Assembly: GCA_965200375.1 (NCBI GenBank)
Contig: OZ241353.1
Span: 3,658,001 to 3,722,000 of the forward strand
DNA length: 64,000 nt
Reading direction: 5' to 3'
Origin: VXYL01 sp965200375
GTDB taxonomy: Bacteria; Pseudomonadota; Gammaproteobacteria; Pseudomonadales; Azotimanducaceae
The notes below the pieces were generated by a model. The model saw nothing but the letters and a program-made list of their open reading frames with translations. It did no database searches and was not told where the DNA came from. Both the position numbers and the translations under genes were made by a program. Shown here piece by piece: positions 1 through 8,620 of this stretch. Position 1 is the first letter of the stretch; each line of letters begins with the position of its first letter.

Positions 1-143
1 AGCCGGCTCGGACGCACGCCGAGCTGCAGGAACCTGGCGTAGGAATCCACCTGTATGGCAAGCAGGTAGGGGATCCCCATGGCGTCCGGCAGGCTGCCGA
101 AATCCTTGCGGACGCGCTTTTTCTCTGTGAAGCTGTAAGCCAT
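1..143 (-). CDS. rpoB: RNA polymerase beta subunit, N-terminal fragment (cut by window edge)
   Basis: The first 47 codons of the beta subunit of RNA polymerase, the catalytic core enzyme of transcription. The visible N-terminus starts MAYSFTEKKRVRKDFG and continues with a PYLLAIQVDSYARFLQ segment, which matches the start of gammaproteobacterial RpoB (MVYSYTEKKRIRKDFG in E. coli). The rest lies beyond the left edge. It follows rplL on the same strand after a 272-bp spacer, as in E. coli. A GAGGAC ribosome-binding sequence lies upstream of the ATG within a perfect 16-bp tandem duplication. No alternative identity is plausible given the motif and position. Confidence 0.97.
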   Translation of the reverse strand, partial: MAYSFTEKKRVRKDFGSLPDAMGIPYLLAIQVDSYARFLQLGVRPSR

Positions 144-144
144 C

Positions 145-176
145 GGATGTCCTCGACGCGGGATGTCCTCGACGCG
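145..176 (-). repeat. 16-bp tandem duplication carrying the rpoB ribosome-binding site
   Basis: The 16-mer GGATGTCCTCGACGCG occurs twice in direct tandem (145-160 and 161-176), ending one base before the rpoB start codon. Read on the coding strand, each unit carries a GAGGAC Shine-Dalgarno-like core, so there are two stacked ribosome-binding cores, one about 6 and one about 22 bases before ATG. Immediately upstream on the transcript is a GC-rich stretch followed by five U residues (around 174-190), where E. coli has an attenuator between rplL and rpoB; the hairpin here is weak and I do not call it a terminator. The rest of the 272-bp rplL-rpoB spacer has no gene I can support. Confidence 0.7.
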
Positions 177-415
177 AAAAAGGCCGGCCGCTAGGCGGGC
201 CCGAAGTGTCCGTGCCCGGCGCCGGTGGCCCGGCGCGGGAACGTGCTACAGGGGCGGAACGGCGCACCTCGGCGCCGGAACGGTGTGTCGGGCCCCTCGG
301 CCCGCGGCCGCAGGGCGACGGAAGGCCCGCCGGCGCGAATCGCGCCAGCGCGGTCCGTGTCGCGGCCCTGGCGGCCGCGGCGGCGTGGCAGCAAGGTCGA
401 CGCGGCCCGGCGTGG

Positions 416-799
416 CTACTTGACCTCCACCGCCGCGCCAGCTTCTTCCAGCTGCTTCCTGGCCTCCTCCGCTTCGTCCTTGGAGATGCCCTCCTTGAGC
501 TGCGACGGCGCTTCGTCCACCAGCGCCTTGGCCTCCTTCAGGCCGAGCCCGGTGATGGCGCGCACCGCCTTGATCACGTTCACCTTCTTGTCGCCTACGC
601 CGCTGAGCGTGACGGTGAACTCGGTTTGCTCCTCGGCACTGCCGTTCTGTTCCTCGCTAGCGGCGGCGGCCGGGGCTGCTGCCACCGCGGCCGCGGCCGA
701 GACCCCGAACTTCTCCTCCATGGACTGGACCAGCTCCACCACTTCCATGACGCTCATGTCCGCGATCGCGTTGACGATGTCTTCTTTGGCCAGGGCCAT
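416..799 (-). CDS. rplL: 50S ribosomal protein L7/L12
   Basis: Stalk protein of the large ribosomal subunit that recruits and activates translation GTPases; acts as dimers bound to L10. The 127-residue product has the N-terminal dimerisation helix (KEDIVNAIADMSVMEVVELV), an Ala/Glu-rich hinge at about residues 35-55, and the C-terminal factor-binding domain with KKVNVIKAVR, GLGLKEAK and the terminal EAGAAVEVK typical of the family. Start chosen at the ATG preceded by AAGGAGAC; a longer open frame upstream runs through rplJ and is spurious. It is the last gene before rpoB and lies 32 bp after rplJ, forming the usual rplJL pair. Confidence 0.98.
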   Translation of the reverse strand: MALAKEDIVNAIADMSVMEVVELVQSMEEKFGVSAAAAVAAAPAAAASEEQNGSAEEQTEFTVTLSGVGDKKVNVIKAVRAITGLGLKEAKALVDEAPSQLKEGISKDEAEEARKQLEEAGAAVEVK

Positions 800-831
800 G
801 CGGGTTGTCTCCTTGCTTGCCTTAAGTTGCT

Positions 832-1380
832 TTAGTCTGGTGCCGTTCCGCCAGCGTCGCCCGTGGAGCGTTCGCCGACGGCCGCCAACGTCCGCACCAG
901 CTTGGCGGGCACTTCGCGCAACGTCTGCGCCAGCTTCGCCACCGGCGCCTTGAGTACCCCGAGCAGCTGCGCCAGCGCCTCCTCCCGGGTCGGCAGCGCC
1001 GCCAGGCGGTCGATGTCCGCCGCCGGAAACAGCCGCCCGCCGATGGCGACGGCCTTGACGTCCAGCGCATCGTGCTGCGCCGCCGCGGTGCGCAGCAAGC
1101 GCGCCGCGGCCCCCGGTTCGGTCCGGGAAAACGCCAACATGGTCGGGCCGCTGGCCGCCTCCGCCAGGCACTCGTACTCCGTGCCGGCGACGGCGCGCCG
1201 CAGCAGCGTGTTGCGCACCACGCGCAGATACACGCCGCCCTCCCTGGCCTGCCGGCGCAGCCCCGTCAACTCCTCCACGGACAGCCCGCGGTAGTCCGCC
1301 AGCACCGCCGCCAGCGCTTCGTCCGCGGCGGTGCGTACCGCGGCGACGATCTCCTGCTTCTGCGCCAGTTGCAGTGCCAC
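832..1380 (-). CDS. rplJ: 50S ribosomal protein L10
   Basis: Base of the L7/L12 stalk, binding 23S rRNA and L11 region and holding L12 dimers through its C-terminal helix. The 182 residues include the family pattern ADYRGLSVEELTGLRRQ followed by VYLRVVRNTLLRRA near residues 28-65, and a C-terminal helical tail. Unlike E. coli, only 13 bp separate it from the upstream rplA stop, so there is no room for the L10 leader that normally gives L10-L12 translational feedback or for a separate rplJ promoter. The gene is probably transcribed from the nusG/rplKA side and is regulated differently. Confidence 0.97.
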   Translation of the reverse strand: MALQLAQKQEIVAAVRTAADEALAAVLADYRGLSVEELTGLRRQAREGGVYLRVVRNTLLRRAVAGTEYECLAEAASGPTMLAFSRTEPGAAARLLRTAAAQHDALDVKAVAIGGRLFPAADIDRLAALPTREEALAQLLGVLKAPVAKLAQTLREVPAKLVRTLAAVGERSTGDAGGTAPD

Positions 1381-1393
1381 AGCCGTCGCTCCG

Positions 1394-2089
1394 CTAGGCC
1401 GCCAACGAGGATTCGTCGATGCGGATGCCGGGCCCCATCGTGGTGGAGAGCGTGATGCGCTTCACGTACTGGCCCTTCGCCGAAGCCGGCTTGGCCTTGT
1501 GCAGGTCCGCCAGCAGCGCTTCGACGTTCTCCTTGATCTGCTGCGGCGCCAGCGCCACCGTGCCCACGCGGCCGTGGACCACGCCGCCGCGATCGGAGCG
1601 GAACTGCACTTGGCCGGATTTGGCGTTCGTCACCGCGCTCCCGACATCGGCCGTGACGGTGCCGGTCTTGGGATTCGGCATCAGGCCCCGAGGCCCCAGT
1701 ATGCGGCCCAGCTGGCCGACCACGCGCATGGCATCCGGGCTTGCGATCACCACGTCGAAATCCAGCTCGCCGCCACGCACCCGCTCGGCGAGGTCCTCGA
1801 GGCCCACCACGTCGGCCCCGGCCGCCGAAGCCGCTTCCGCGGCCTCGCCCTGGGCGAACACCGCCACGCGCACCGTCTTGCCGGCGCCGTGGGGCAGCGT
1901 CGTGGCGCCGCGCACGTTCTGATCGGACTTGCGCCGGTCGATGCCCAGGTTGACGGCGACATCCACCGACTCGGCAAAACGCGTCTTCGCCAGCTCGGCC
2001 AGCAGCGCGGCCGCCTCCTCCACCGGATACGCCTTGGCGCGGTCCACCTGCTCGTAGACGCCGCGCATCCGCTTGCTCGTTCTGGCCAC
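1394..2089 (-). CDS. rplA: 50S ribosomal protein L1
   Basis: Large-subunit protein of the L1 stalk at the E site; in many bacteria it also represses its own operon by binding the rplK leader. The 231-residue product has the family start MARTSKRMRGVYEQVD, the central FAQGEAAEAASAAGADVVG segment, GPRGLMPNPKTGTV and the C-terminal YVKRITLSTTMGPGIRID. Length is usual for the family. It starts 2 bp after the rplK stop, suggesting translational coupling, and ends in TAG within CTAG. Identification is secure. Confidence 0.98.
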   Translation of the reverse strand: MARTSKRMRGVYEQVDRAKAYPVEEAAALLAELAKTRFAESVDVAVNLGIDRRKSDQNVRGATTLPHGAGKTVRVAVFAQGEAAEAASAAGADVVGLEDLAERVRGGELDFDVVIASPDAMRVVGQLGRILGPRGLMPNPKTGTVTADVGSAVTNAKSGQVQFRSDRGGVVHGRVGTVALAPQQIKENVEALLADLHKAKPASAKGQYVKRITLSTTMGPGIRIDESSLAA

Positions 2090-2091
2090 CG

Positions 2092-2523
2092 CTACAGCCC
2101 CTCCACTTCGATGCCGGCGCTGCGGGCGCTGCCGGCGATGGTGCGCACCGCGGCGTCGAGGTCCGCGGCGGTGAGGTCCGGCAGCTTGAGCCTGGCTATG
2201 TCCTCGAGCTGGCTGCGGCTCACCGTGCCGCGCTTGTCCGTGTTCGGCGTGCTGGAACCCTTGTCGATGCCGGCGGCCTTGCGCAGCAGCACGGACGCCG
2301 GCGGCGTCTTGGTGATGAAGGTGAAGGAGCGGTCCGCGTACACGGTGACCACCACGGGCACCGGCAGACCAGCCTCCTGGGACTGGGTCTGGGCGTTGAA
2401 CGCCTTGCAGAACTCCATGATGTTGACGCCGTGCTGGCCGAGTGCCGGCCCCACCGGCGGGCTCGGGTTGGCCCCTCCCGCCGGCACTTGCAGCTTCACG
2501 TAGGCGGCGATCTTCTTGGCCAT
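2092..2523 (-). CDS. rplK: 50S ribosomal protein L11
   Basis: Ribosomal protein of the GTPase-associated centre; needed for RelA-dependent stringent signalling and for termination factor function. The 143-residue sequence contains VKLQVPAGGANPSPPVGPALGQHGVNIMEFCKAFN (opening shown only in part here: key PAGGANPSPPVGPALGQ at residues about 15-31) and a C-terminal rRNA-binding domain ending TIAGSARSAGIEVEG. It begins 7 bp after nusG and 2 bp separate it from rplA, so nusG-rplK-rplA look like one transcript. All expected positions are present. Confidence 0.97.
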   Translation of the reverse strand: MAKKIAAYVKLQVPAGGANPSPPVGPALGQHGVNIMEFCKAFNAQTQSQEAGLPVPVVVTVYADRSFTFITKTPPASVLLRKAAGIDKGSSTPNTDKRGTVSRSQLEDIARLKLPDLTAADLDAAVRTIAGSARSAGIEVEGL

Positions 2524-2530
2524 CGGCGCC

Positions 2531-3058
2531 TCAGCCCTTCTCGACCTGGGAGAAATCCAGCTCCACCGGCGTCGACCGGCCGAAGATGGTGACGCCTACG
2601 ACCATGCGGTTCTTGTCGTAGTTCACTTCCTCCACCACGCCGCTGAAGTCGTTGAACGGGCCGTCCACCACCCGCACCAGCTCGCCGGGCTCGAACATCG
2701 TCTTCGGCGTCGCCTTCTCCGTGCCTTCGCGCACCCGGTTGAGAATCGCCTCCGCTTCGGCGTCCGAGAGCGGGGCTGGCGCATCCGCCTTGCCGCCGAT
2801 GAAACCCATCACCCGTGGCGTCGCCTTGACCAGGTGCCAGGTGTCGTCGTTCAGGTCCATGTGTACCAGCACGTAGCCGGGGAAGAACTTGCGCTCGCTG
2901 CGCCGCTTCTTGCCGGCGCGCATTTCGACCACTTCCTCGGTGGGCACGAGCACCTCGCCGAAGTGTTCCTTGACCTTCGAGGTCTCGATGCGTTCCGTCA
3001 GCGAACGCATCACGGCCTTCTCGTAGCCGGAGTAGGCATGCACGACGTACCAGCGCAC
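2531..3058 (-). CDS. nusG: Transcription termination/antitermination factor NusG
   Basis: Binds RNA polymerase through its N-terminal domain and Rho or ribosomal S10 through the C-terminal KOW domain. The 175-residue sequence starts MRWYVVHAYSGYEKAVMRSL, the usual NGN-domain start, has the FFPGYVLVHMDL segment at about residues 58-70, and ends in a KOW domain with GELVRVVDGPFNDFSGVVEE followed by FGRSTPVELDFSQVEK. It lies 4 bp downstream of secE in the canonical secE-nusG pair. Rho, its partner, is encoded at 54810-56072 in this window. Confidence 0.98.
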   Translation of the reverse strand: MRWYVVHAYSGYEKAVMRSLTERIETSKVKEHFGEVLVPTEEVVEMRAGKKRRSERKFFPGYVLVHMDLNDDTWHLVKATPRVMGFIGGKADAPAPLSDAEAEAILNRVREGTEKATPKTMFEPGELVRVVDGPFNDFSGVVEEVNYDKNRMVVGVTIFGRSTPVELDFSQVEKG

Positions 3059-3062
3059 TGGT

Positions 3063-3440
3063 CTAGCCGATCACCAGCCGCACGAAGTAGCTCAGCGCCG
3101 AGTCCAGTCCCCAGAGGATCACCGAGAACACCAGAATCAGCACCAGCACGATGGCCGTCGTCTGGGTGGTCTGCTCCCGCGTCGGCCACACCACGCGCTG
3201 CAGCTCGAGGCGCGCCTCGCGCATCAGCGCCCACACGCGCTGGCCGCGGTCCGTCTGCACGGCGACGAAGCCGGCCACCGCCGCCAGCACCACCAGCGCC
3301 GCGGCCCGCAGCAGCAGCGACCACTCCTCCTGGTAGTACCAGTTGCCCACCACCGCTCCGGCGGCAAGCGTCCACACTACGATCCACTTCAGCCAATCGA
3401 GCGCGCCGGTCGCCTCGGACGCCGCCTTGGTTGTCGCCAT
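3063..3440 (-). CDS. secE: Preprotein translocase subunit SecE
   Basis: Essential inner-membrane subunit of the SecYEG channel, stabilising SecY. The 125-residue protein has three predicted membrane segments: about residues 16-34, 42-61 and 96-118. Before the third is the conserved cytoplasmic amphipathic stretch ARLELQRVVWPTREQTTQTT. Three segments is the E. coli-type form; many other bacteria have one. It sits between tRNA-Trp and nusG as in E. coli and ends in TAG within CTAG. Confidence 0.97.
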   Translation of the reverse strand: MATTKAASEATGALDWLKWIVVWTLAAGAVVGNWYYQEEWSLLLRAAALVVLAAVAGFVAVQTDRGQRVWALMREARLELQRVVWPTREQTTQTTAIVLVLILVFSVILWGLDSALSYFVRLVIG

Positions 3441-3513
3441 GTGGTCGTTTCTCCCTCAGCCAGGGCGCTGGCTGCCGGATCCCTTCGCTATGGGCGCGCC
3501 GGAAGACGCGCTT

Positions 3514-3589
<76 letters not shown>

Positions 3590-3612
3590 TGTATCTCGCC
3601 TTCGCCGCGGCG

Positions 3613-4809
<1,197 letters not shown>

Positions 4810-4841
4810 GTCGCCACTGTCTCCCTAGTTCTTGTTCCCTT

Positions 4842-4871
4842 GTCTTCCGTTGCCTGTCGTCTTCCGTTGCC
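4842..4871 (-). repeat. 13-bp direct repeat in the tRNA-Thr/tuf spacer
   Basis: GTCTTCCGTTGCC occurs at 4842-4854 and again at 4859-4871, a 17-bp period. It sits in the 79-bp spacer between tRNA-Thr(GGT) and the tuf start. The role is unknown; a spacer duplication or part of the tRNA processing region is possible. Confidence 0.6.
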
Positions 4872-4888
4872 TTTGTCGCCACCCGACT

Positions 4889-4964
4889 TGGTGCTCACAA
4901 TCGGACTCGAACCGATGGCCTCTTCCTTACCAAGGAAGTGCTCTACCAACTGAGCTATGTGAGC
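4889..4964 (-). tRNA. tRNA-Thr (GGT anticodon)
   Basis: A 76-nt cloverleaf with acceptor GCTCACA/TGTGAGC, anticodon stem CTTCC/GGAAG around TTGGTAA (anticodon GGT), T-arm TCGGTTCGAGTCCGA and encoded 3' CCA. It is the last of four tRNAs upstream of tuf, equivalent in order to E. coli thrT. Confidence 0.96.
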
Positions 4965-5045
4965 ACTTGCCCGTCAGCGGTCACCCAAGATCGAGCCTCC
5001 CTGTACTGCCGGCCGCGTTCGGACAGCACCCGGACACCTTGCGCC

Positions 5046-5120
5046 TGGAGCGGGTAGCGGGAATCGAACCCGCGCCACCAGCTTGGAAGGCTGAGGTTCT
5101 GCCGACTGAACTATACCCGC
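5046..5120 (-). tRNA. tRNA-Gly (TCC anticodon)
   Basis: A 75-nt cloverleaf with acceptor GCGGGTA/TACCCGC, anticodon stem TCAGC/GCTGG(wobble) around CTTCCAA (anticodon TCC), T-arm with GGTTCGATTCC and encoded 3' CCA. Equivalent in order to E. coli glyT. Confidence 0.95.
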
Positions 5121-5221
5121 CGCACTCCGCTGCACCCGTTGCATCGCACCGCGTTCCCGTGTGCCGCCGGCGACCAGCGCACAAGGGCAGCGGCGGCTCG
5201 CCTCGCACCGAACCCGCCGCC

Positions 5222-5306
5222 TGGTGGAGGGGGTAGGATTCGAACCTACGAAGGCGTAGCCGTCAGATTTACAGTCTGATCCCTTTGGCCGCTCGGGAAC
5301 CCCTCC
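5222..5306 (-). tRNA. tRNA-Tyr (GTA anticodon)
   Basis: An 85-nt class II tRNA with a long variable arm. Acceptor GGAGGGG pairs with the 3' CCCCTCC-containing end, the anticodon loop reads CTGTAAA (anticodon GTA) and the T-arm carries GGTTCGAATCC. CCA is encoded. Equivalent in order to E. coli tyrU. Confidence 0.95.
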
Positions 5307-5394
5307 GGGTCGCTATCGAGAGGACGCGACATTCTGCCCATCGACAAAAGCGATGTCAACGCCGAATTTCACGCCGCCAGCGTCGCTCGCGCGT

Positions 5395-5470
5395 TGGTGC
5401 CGCCACGAGGAATCGAACCCCGGACCCGCTCTTTACAAGAGAGCCGCTCTTCCCGCTGAGCTATGGCGGC
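5395..5470 (-). tRNA. tRNA-Thr (TGT anticodon)
   Basis: A 76-nt cloverleaf with acceptor GCCGCCA/TGGCGGC, anticodon stem GCTCT/AGAGC around CTTGTAA (anticodon TGT), T-arm GGGGTTCGATTCCTC and encoded CCA. It is first in the tRNA-tuf run, equivalent in order to E. coli thrU, so the operon promoter should lie just above 5470. A possible -35 (CTGACA, 5508-5515 region) and an AGAATCT -10-like hexamer are present, but the spacing is short and I do not call them. Confidence 0.95.
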
Positions 5471-5512
5471 CTGGCGCCGCACCCGCGGCCAGATTCTCCC
5501 ACAACAGCGCTG

Positions 5513-6232
5513 TCAGGGGGCGACTGGCGTGGGGTTCGCCAATGCGCCGCAGGCCGCCTGGGGCAGGCCGGCCAACGCCGCCGCCGGCGCTCGGGCGAGC
5601 AGCCGGTAGGTCGCCGCCCGGTCCCGGGTGACCATCTGCGCCGGGTGGCCAGCCTGGACGGCGCGCCGCTGCTGCGCCAGGGCCAGGTCGCGATCCCGGA
5701 ACACCCCGACCGAGACGCCGCGGCGGCGTTCACCCGAGGGGATGACATAGGCGTCGAGACCCTGTCGCCTGAGCGCGGCCCGAATCTCGGCCGCCGCCTC
5801 CAGAGTGGACGCCGGCGGCACGAACACGAGATAGTCCGCGCCCGGTTCGGTCTGCAGCTGGGCCGTGCCCCCGGCGCCTTCGATGGTCTCTCGCGCAGCC
5901 TGGGCCGCCGCCTGGTCGGCAAACGGCCCGATCAGCGCGCAAGGCAGCGGCTTGTCCGCTGCGACCGGTGGCGCGGACGGCTCGGCGGCTGCCGTCTTCG
6001 GCACGGCGGTCCCGAGCGCATCCGCCACTTCCGTGGCAGCAGCCGCTTCCGGCGCCGGCTGCGTCGCCGCTGGCAGCGGCTGGCGGGCAACCTCCAAGCG
6101 TTGCGGCGGTACCGGCGGCAACAACCCCTGCGCGCGCAGATAGGGGCGTGCCAGCCAAGCGGCAGCCAACGCCAGATTGGCCAGCACCAGCAGCACCGCC
6201 AATCCCTTGAGCAGTCCGGACACGGCCGTCAT
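5513..6232 (-). CDS. SPOR-domain membrane protein
   Basis: A 239-residue predicted inner-membrane protein. Residues about 5-28 form one hydrophobic segment (GLLKGLAVLLVLANLALAAAW); a Pro/Ala-rich periplasmic linker follows, then a SPOR-like region at about residues 95-175 with CALIGPFADQAAAQAARE and DYLVFVPP. SPOR domains bind denuded glycan strands of septal peptidoglycan, so a cell-division or envelope role is inferred. The ATG overlaps the coaX stop (ATGA), indicating coupling. birA-coaX-SPOR is a recurrent arrangement in gammaproteobacteria. The specific function is not known from sequence. Confidence 0.85.
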   Translation of the reverse strand: MTAVSGLLKGLAVLLVLANLALAAAWLARPYLRAQGLLPPVPPQRLEVARQPLPAATQPAPEAAAATEVADALGTAVPKTAAAEPSAPPVAADKPLPCALIGPFADQAAAQAARETIEGAGGTAQLQTEPGADYLVFVPPASTLEAAAEIRAALRRQGLDAYVIPSGERRRGVSVGVFRDRDLALAQQRRAVQAGHPAQMVTRDRAATYRLLARAPAAALAGLPQAACGALANPTPVAP

Positions 6233-6978
6233 GGCAGCGCGATGGCCAGGCCGTCCAGCACCAGCGTCGGCACGTGCCGCACCGGGCCTGGCCACGTCGG
6301 CGCCAAGGCCGAGGTCAGGAGAGGCGCGTCGCCGCCGGTGACGAACACGGCCGCATCGCTGGCGGGGCAGCCGGCGAGCGCGGCTTGGGCGAAACCCGCC
6401 AGCATGGTGGACGTGCCAGCCGCTACCGCGGCGGCCGTCGATCGGCCAAGCGACACCGGCGGCCCGCCACCCGTCCCGCAACCGTCCAGCGACGGCGCCG
6501 GGGCGCCGGCCGCGCCGCGCAGCCCGCCGTCCGCCGTGCCCTGGCGCAGCGCCATGCGCATCAGCGCCAGCCCCGGCGCAATGCAGCCGCCTTGGTGGCG
6601 GCCGTCGGCGGCGACGTAGTCGAAGGTCGCCGCGGTGCCGGCGCCGATCACCGCGGCCGCGGCATGCACCTGACCCCATGCGGCTACCACGCCCAGCCAG
6701 CGATCGATGCCCAGGCGCTCGGGTCGGCAGTAGCCGCAACGCACGCCGCCTAGCGCCGGGGCCACGGTTGCGAACTCCGCCGCGACGCCGTAGCGCCGTC
6801 GTGCCGCAGCCGCCAGCACCTCCCGGTCGCCGCGCACGGTGGCGATCCGCACCCGCGCCGGCCGGCGCGGCAGCGTCGGCAGGCCCGGCGCGGCGAGGAT
6901 GCCGGTGCGGGCGCCGCAGCGCCACTTGGTGCGGGTATTGCCGATGTCGAGGTCCAGCGCCTCGGCGGCAGTGTCCAT
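6229..6978 (-). CDS. coaX: Type III pantothenate kinase
   Basis: Phosphorylates pantothenate, the first step of coenzyme A synthesis, in the cytoplasm. The 249-residue product has the ASKHA-fold signatures of CoaX: DIGNT at residues 11-15, GIDRWLG near 90-96, GTAATFD at 114-120 and GGCIAPG at 130-136. Type III enzymes typically require a monovalent cation and resist feedback by CoA; that is family knowledge. The start overlaps the birA stop by one base (TGATG), consistent with a birA-coaX operon. The Arg/Ala-rich linker segments are somewhat longer than usual, reflecting the GC content. Confidence 0.95.
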   Translation of the reverse strand: MDTAAEALDLDIGNTRTKWRCGARTGILAAPGLPTLPRRPARVRIATVRGDREVLAAAARRRYGVAAEFATVAPALGGVRCGYCRPERLGIDRWLGVVAAWGQVHAAAAVIGAGTAATFDYVAADGRHQGGCIAPGLALMRMALRQGTADGGLRGAAGAPAPSLDGCGTGGGPPVSLGRSTAAAVAAGTSTMLAGFAQAALAGCPASDAAVFVTGGDAPLLTSALAPTWPGPVRHVPTLVLDGLAIALP

Positions 6979-7979
6979 CAGGCGCTCTCGGTCCGCAGCG
7001 TCACTTCCCCGGCCGCGTACTCGCGTACGCCGGCGCCGGTGTCGATGCGCAAGGCACCGTCCCGGGAGACGCCGACCACGGTCCCCGAGACCCTCGCCCC
7101 CGGCGCCGGCAGCGCCACCGTCACGGCGGCGCCGTGGTAGCGGTGCGCCGCCTGCCACTCGGTTCGGAACGCCGCGAAGCCCTCCGCTTCGAATCGCGCC
7201 GCCGCGGCCACCACGGCATCGAGCAGCGCCGCCAGCAGCGCATTGCGGCACGGCTGCTCGATCTGTTCCGCCACGTCGGCCACGGACTGGTCCACGCGCC
7301 CGGCCACCGCGGCACCGCAACCGACGTTGACGCCGATGCCCACAACCACTTCCAGCGGCGGCGCGGCGCGTACCAGTTCGATCAGGATGCCCGCCAGCTT
7401 GCGCCCGCCCAGGAGCACGTCGTTCGGCCACTTGAGCGCCACGCCGACCAGTCCGAAGCGGCACAGGGCCTGCCGCGCGGCCAAACCGGCAACCAGGCTG
7501 AGAGCGCCGATCTCGGCCGCCGGCCGGCGGCTGCCGAGGCCGATGGAGACCGCCAGATTGCGGCCGAACGGGCTCAGCCAGGACCGGCCGCGGCGGCCGC
7601 GGCCAGCGACCTGCGCCTCGGTGGTCAACACGCAGCCGTGGATGCGTTCCCGGACGGCCCGGGCCAGGAGGGCGCTGTTGGTGCTGTCGATGCAGGGCGC
7701 TATGTCGAGCTGCCGCAGCCAAGCCCGCGTGGGCGCGGCCAAGGCGGCGGTTACCGCGGCGCTGCGCAGCGGCTTGAAGTCTTCATCCACCCGGGCGACG
7801 TCTCCGGCAACTGCCACCCCCAGATCCGCCAAATGCTGGCGCTCCTCCGCACCCACCGCAGCCAGCGACGCTTCGCGGCGGGCCGCCAAGGCCGCGGCCA
7901 CCGGCGCCAGCCGCTGCCACAGAGGCGCGTTCCGGCTTTCGCGGGCCGCGGGGCGGGCGGCCAACGTTGACGAGTTCAC
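6978..7979 (-). CDS. birA: Biotin--[acetyl-CoA-carboxylase] ligase, BirA type
   Basis: Activates biotin to biotinyl-AMP and attaches it to biotin carboxyl carrier protein. In 333 residues the ligase core shows CIDSTN (residues 96-101), GRGRRGR (126-132), KWPNDV (183-188) and GGRKLAGILIE (191-201), followed by the C-terminal SH3-like domain. The N-terminal 75 residues do not show a clear winged helix: the region aligning with the BirA DNA-binding domain has LGVAVAGDVARVDEDFKPL but lacks an obvious recognition helix (the ISRAAVWKHI-like segment of E. coli BirA). Repression of biotin genes is therefore doubtful. Divergent from fur. Confidence 0.93.
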   Translation of the reverse strand: MNSSTLAARPAARESRNAPLWQRLAPVAAALAARREASLAAVGAEERQHLADLGVAVAGDVARVDEDFKPLRSAAVTAALAAPTRAWLRQLDIAPCIDSTNSALLARAVRERIHGCVLTTEAQVAGRGRRGRSWLSPFGRNLAVSIGLGSRRPAAEIGALSLVAGLAARQALCRFGLVGVALKWPNDVLLGGRKLAGILIELVRAAPPLEVVVGIGVNVGCGAAVAGRVDQSVADVAEQIEQPCRNALLAALLDAVVAAAARFEAEGFAAFRTEWQAAHRYHGAAVTVALPAPGARVSGTVVGVSRDGALRIDTGAGVREYAAGEVTLRTESA

Positions 7980-8065
7980 GGTCGGTCGCTAAGTTCCACT
8001 GTTTCGGCCACCTTGGCAACACCGCGGCCAATGACGCCGTGGCCAGGCCAATTCGAGAGGCAACC

Positions 8066-8485
8066 GTGCCACAACAGCAGGCGCAAAGGAAACTCAAGCA
8101 GGCCGGCCTCAAGGTGACTGTGCCGCGGCTGAAAGTGCTCGACGTGCTCGAGAGCGCGGAGCTGCACCATCTTTCCGCCGAGGACGTCTACAAGGAGCTG
8201 CTGCGCATCGACGAATCCATCGGCATCACGACCATCTACCGCGTGCTCACGCAATTCGAGAACGCCGGGCTGGTGGAACGCCACAACTTCGACGACGGCC
8301 ACGCCGTCTACGAGATCGCGCCCAAGGCGCACCACGATCACATGGTGGACGTGGACAACGGCGAGGTCACCGAATTCGTCGAAGAGAGCATCGAAACCCT
8401 GCAGCGCGAGATCGCCGCCAAGCACGGCTACGAACTGGTCCATCACGAGATGGTGCTCTACGTCCGCCGCAAGCGAGACGCCTGA
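8066..8485 (+). CDS. fur: Ferric uptake regulator Fur
   Basis: Iron-responsive repressor that binds Fur boxes as a metal-loaded dimer. A GTG start at 8066 with GAGAGG seven bases upstream gives 139 residues beginning VPQQQAQRKLKQAGLKVTVPR, which aligns with known Fur N-termini; an upstream ATG in frame would add 33 residues unlike any Fur. The winged helix (TVPRLKVLDVL, ITTIYRVLTQF) and metal ligands H34, H35, E83-region and HHDH (89-92) are present. There is no cysteine anywhere in the protein, so the Cys4 structural zinc site of E. coli Fur is missing; Pseudomonas-type Fur is similarly cysteine-poor. Divergent from birA. Confidence 0.96.
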   Translation: MPQQQAQRKLKQAGLKVTVPRLKVLDVLESAELHHLSAEDVYKELLRIDESIGITTIYRVLTQFENAGLVERHNFDDGHAVYEIAPKAHHDHMVDVDNGEVTEFVEESIETLQREIAAKHGYELVHHEMVLYVRRKRDA

Positions 8486-8511
8486 TCGAACTCGCCTAGC
8501 CGAGGCCAGCG

Positions 8512-8575
8512 GGCCAACCCATTGCAGCGACTGAATATCTGGTGGCACGGGCACTGACGCGCCAGCCGGTTGGCC
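8512..8575. repeat. Inverted repeat downstream of fur
   Basis: GGCCAACC (8512-8519) and its exact complement GGTTGGCC (8568-8575) flank 48 bases in the 135-bp fur-ankyrin gap, where two genes converge. No U-tract follows either arm, so it is not a typical intrinsic terminator. It may be a transcript-end hairpin or a degenerate dispersed repeat; parts of it resemble sequence near 28221-28301. Confidence 0.4.
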
Positions 8576-8620
8576 ATTGACGGATGAGGCGGAGCGCGGC
8601 TGCGGATCCGCACCATCGAT

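Noticed and set aside
174..215. Attenuator-like hairpin plus U-tract in the rplL-rpoB gap
   Set aside because: A T5 run is present but I could form only about five base pairs, so it was not listed as a terminator.
5490..5518. CTGACA with AGAATCT as the tRNA-tuf operon promoter
   Set aside because: Spacing is only about 14-16 bp and the -10 is poor, so not called although a promoter must lie close by.
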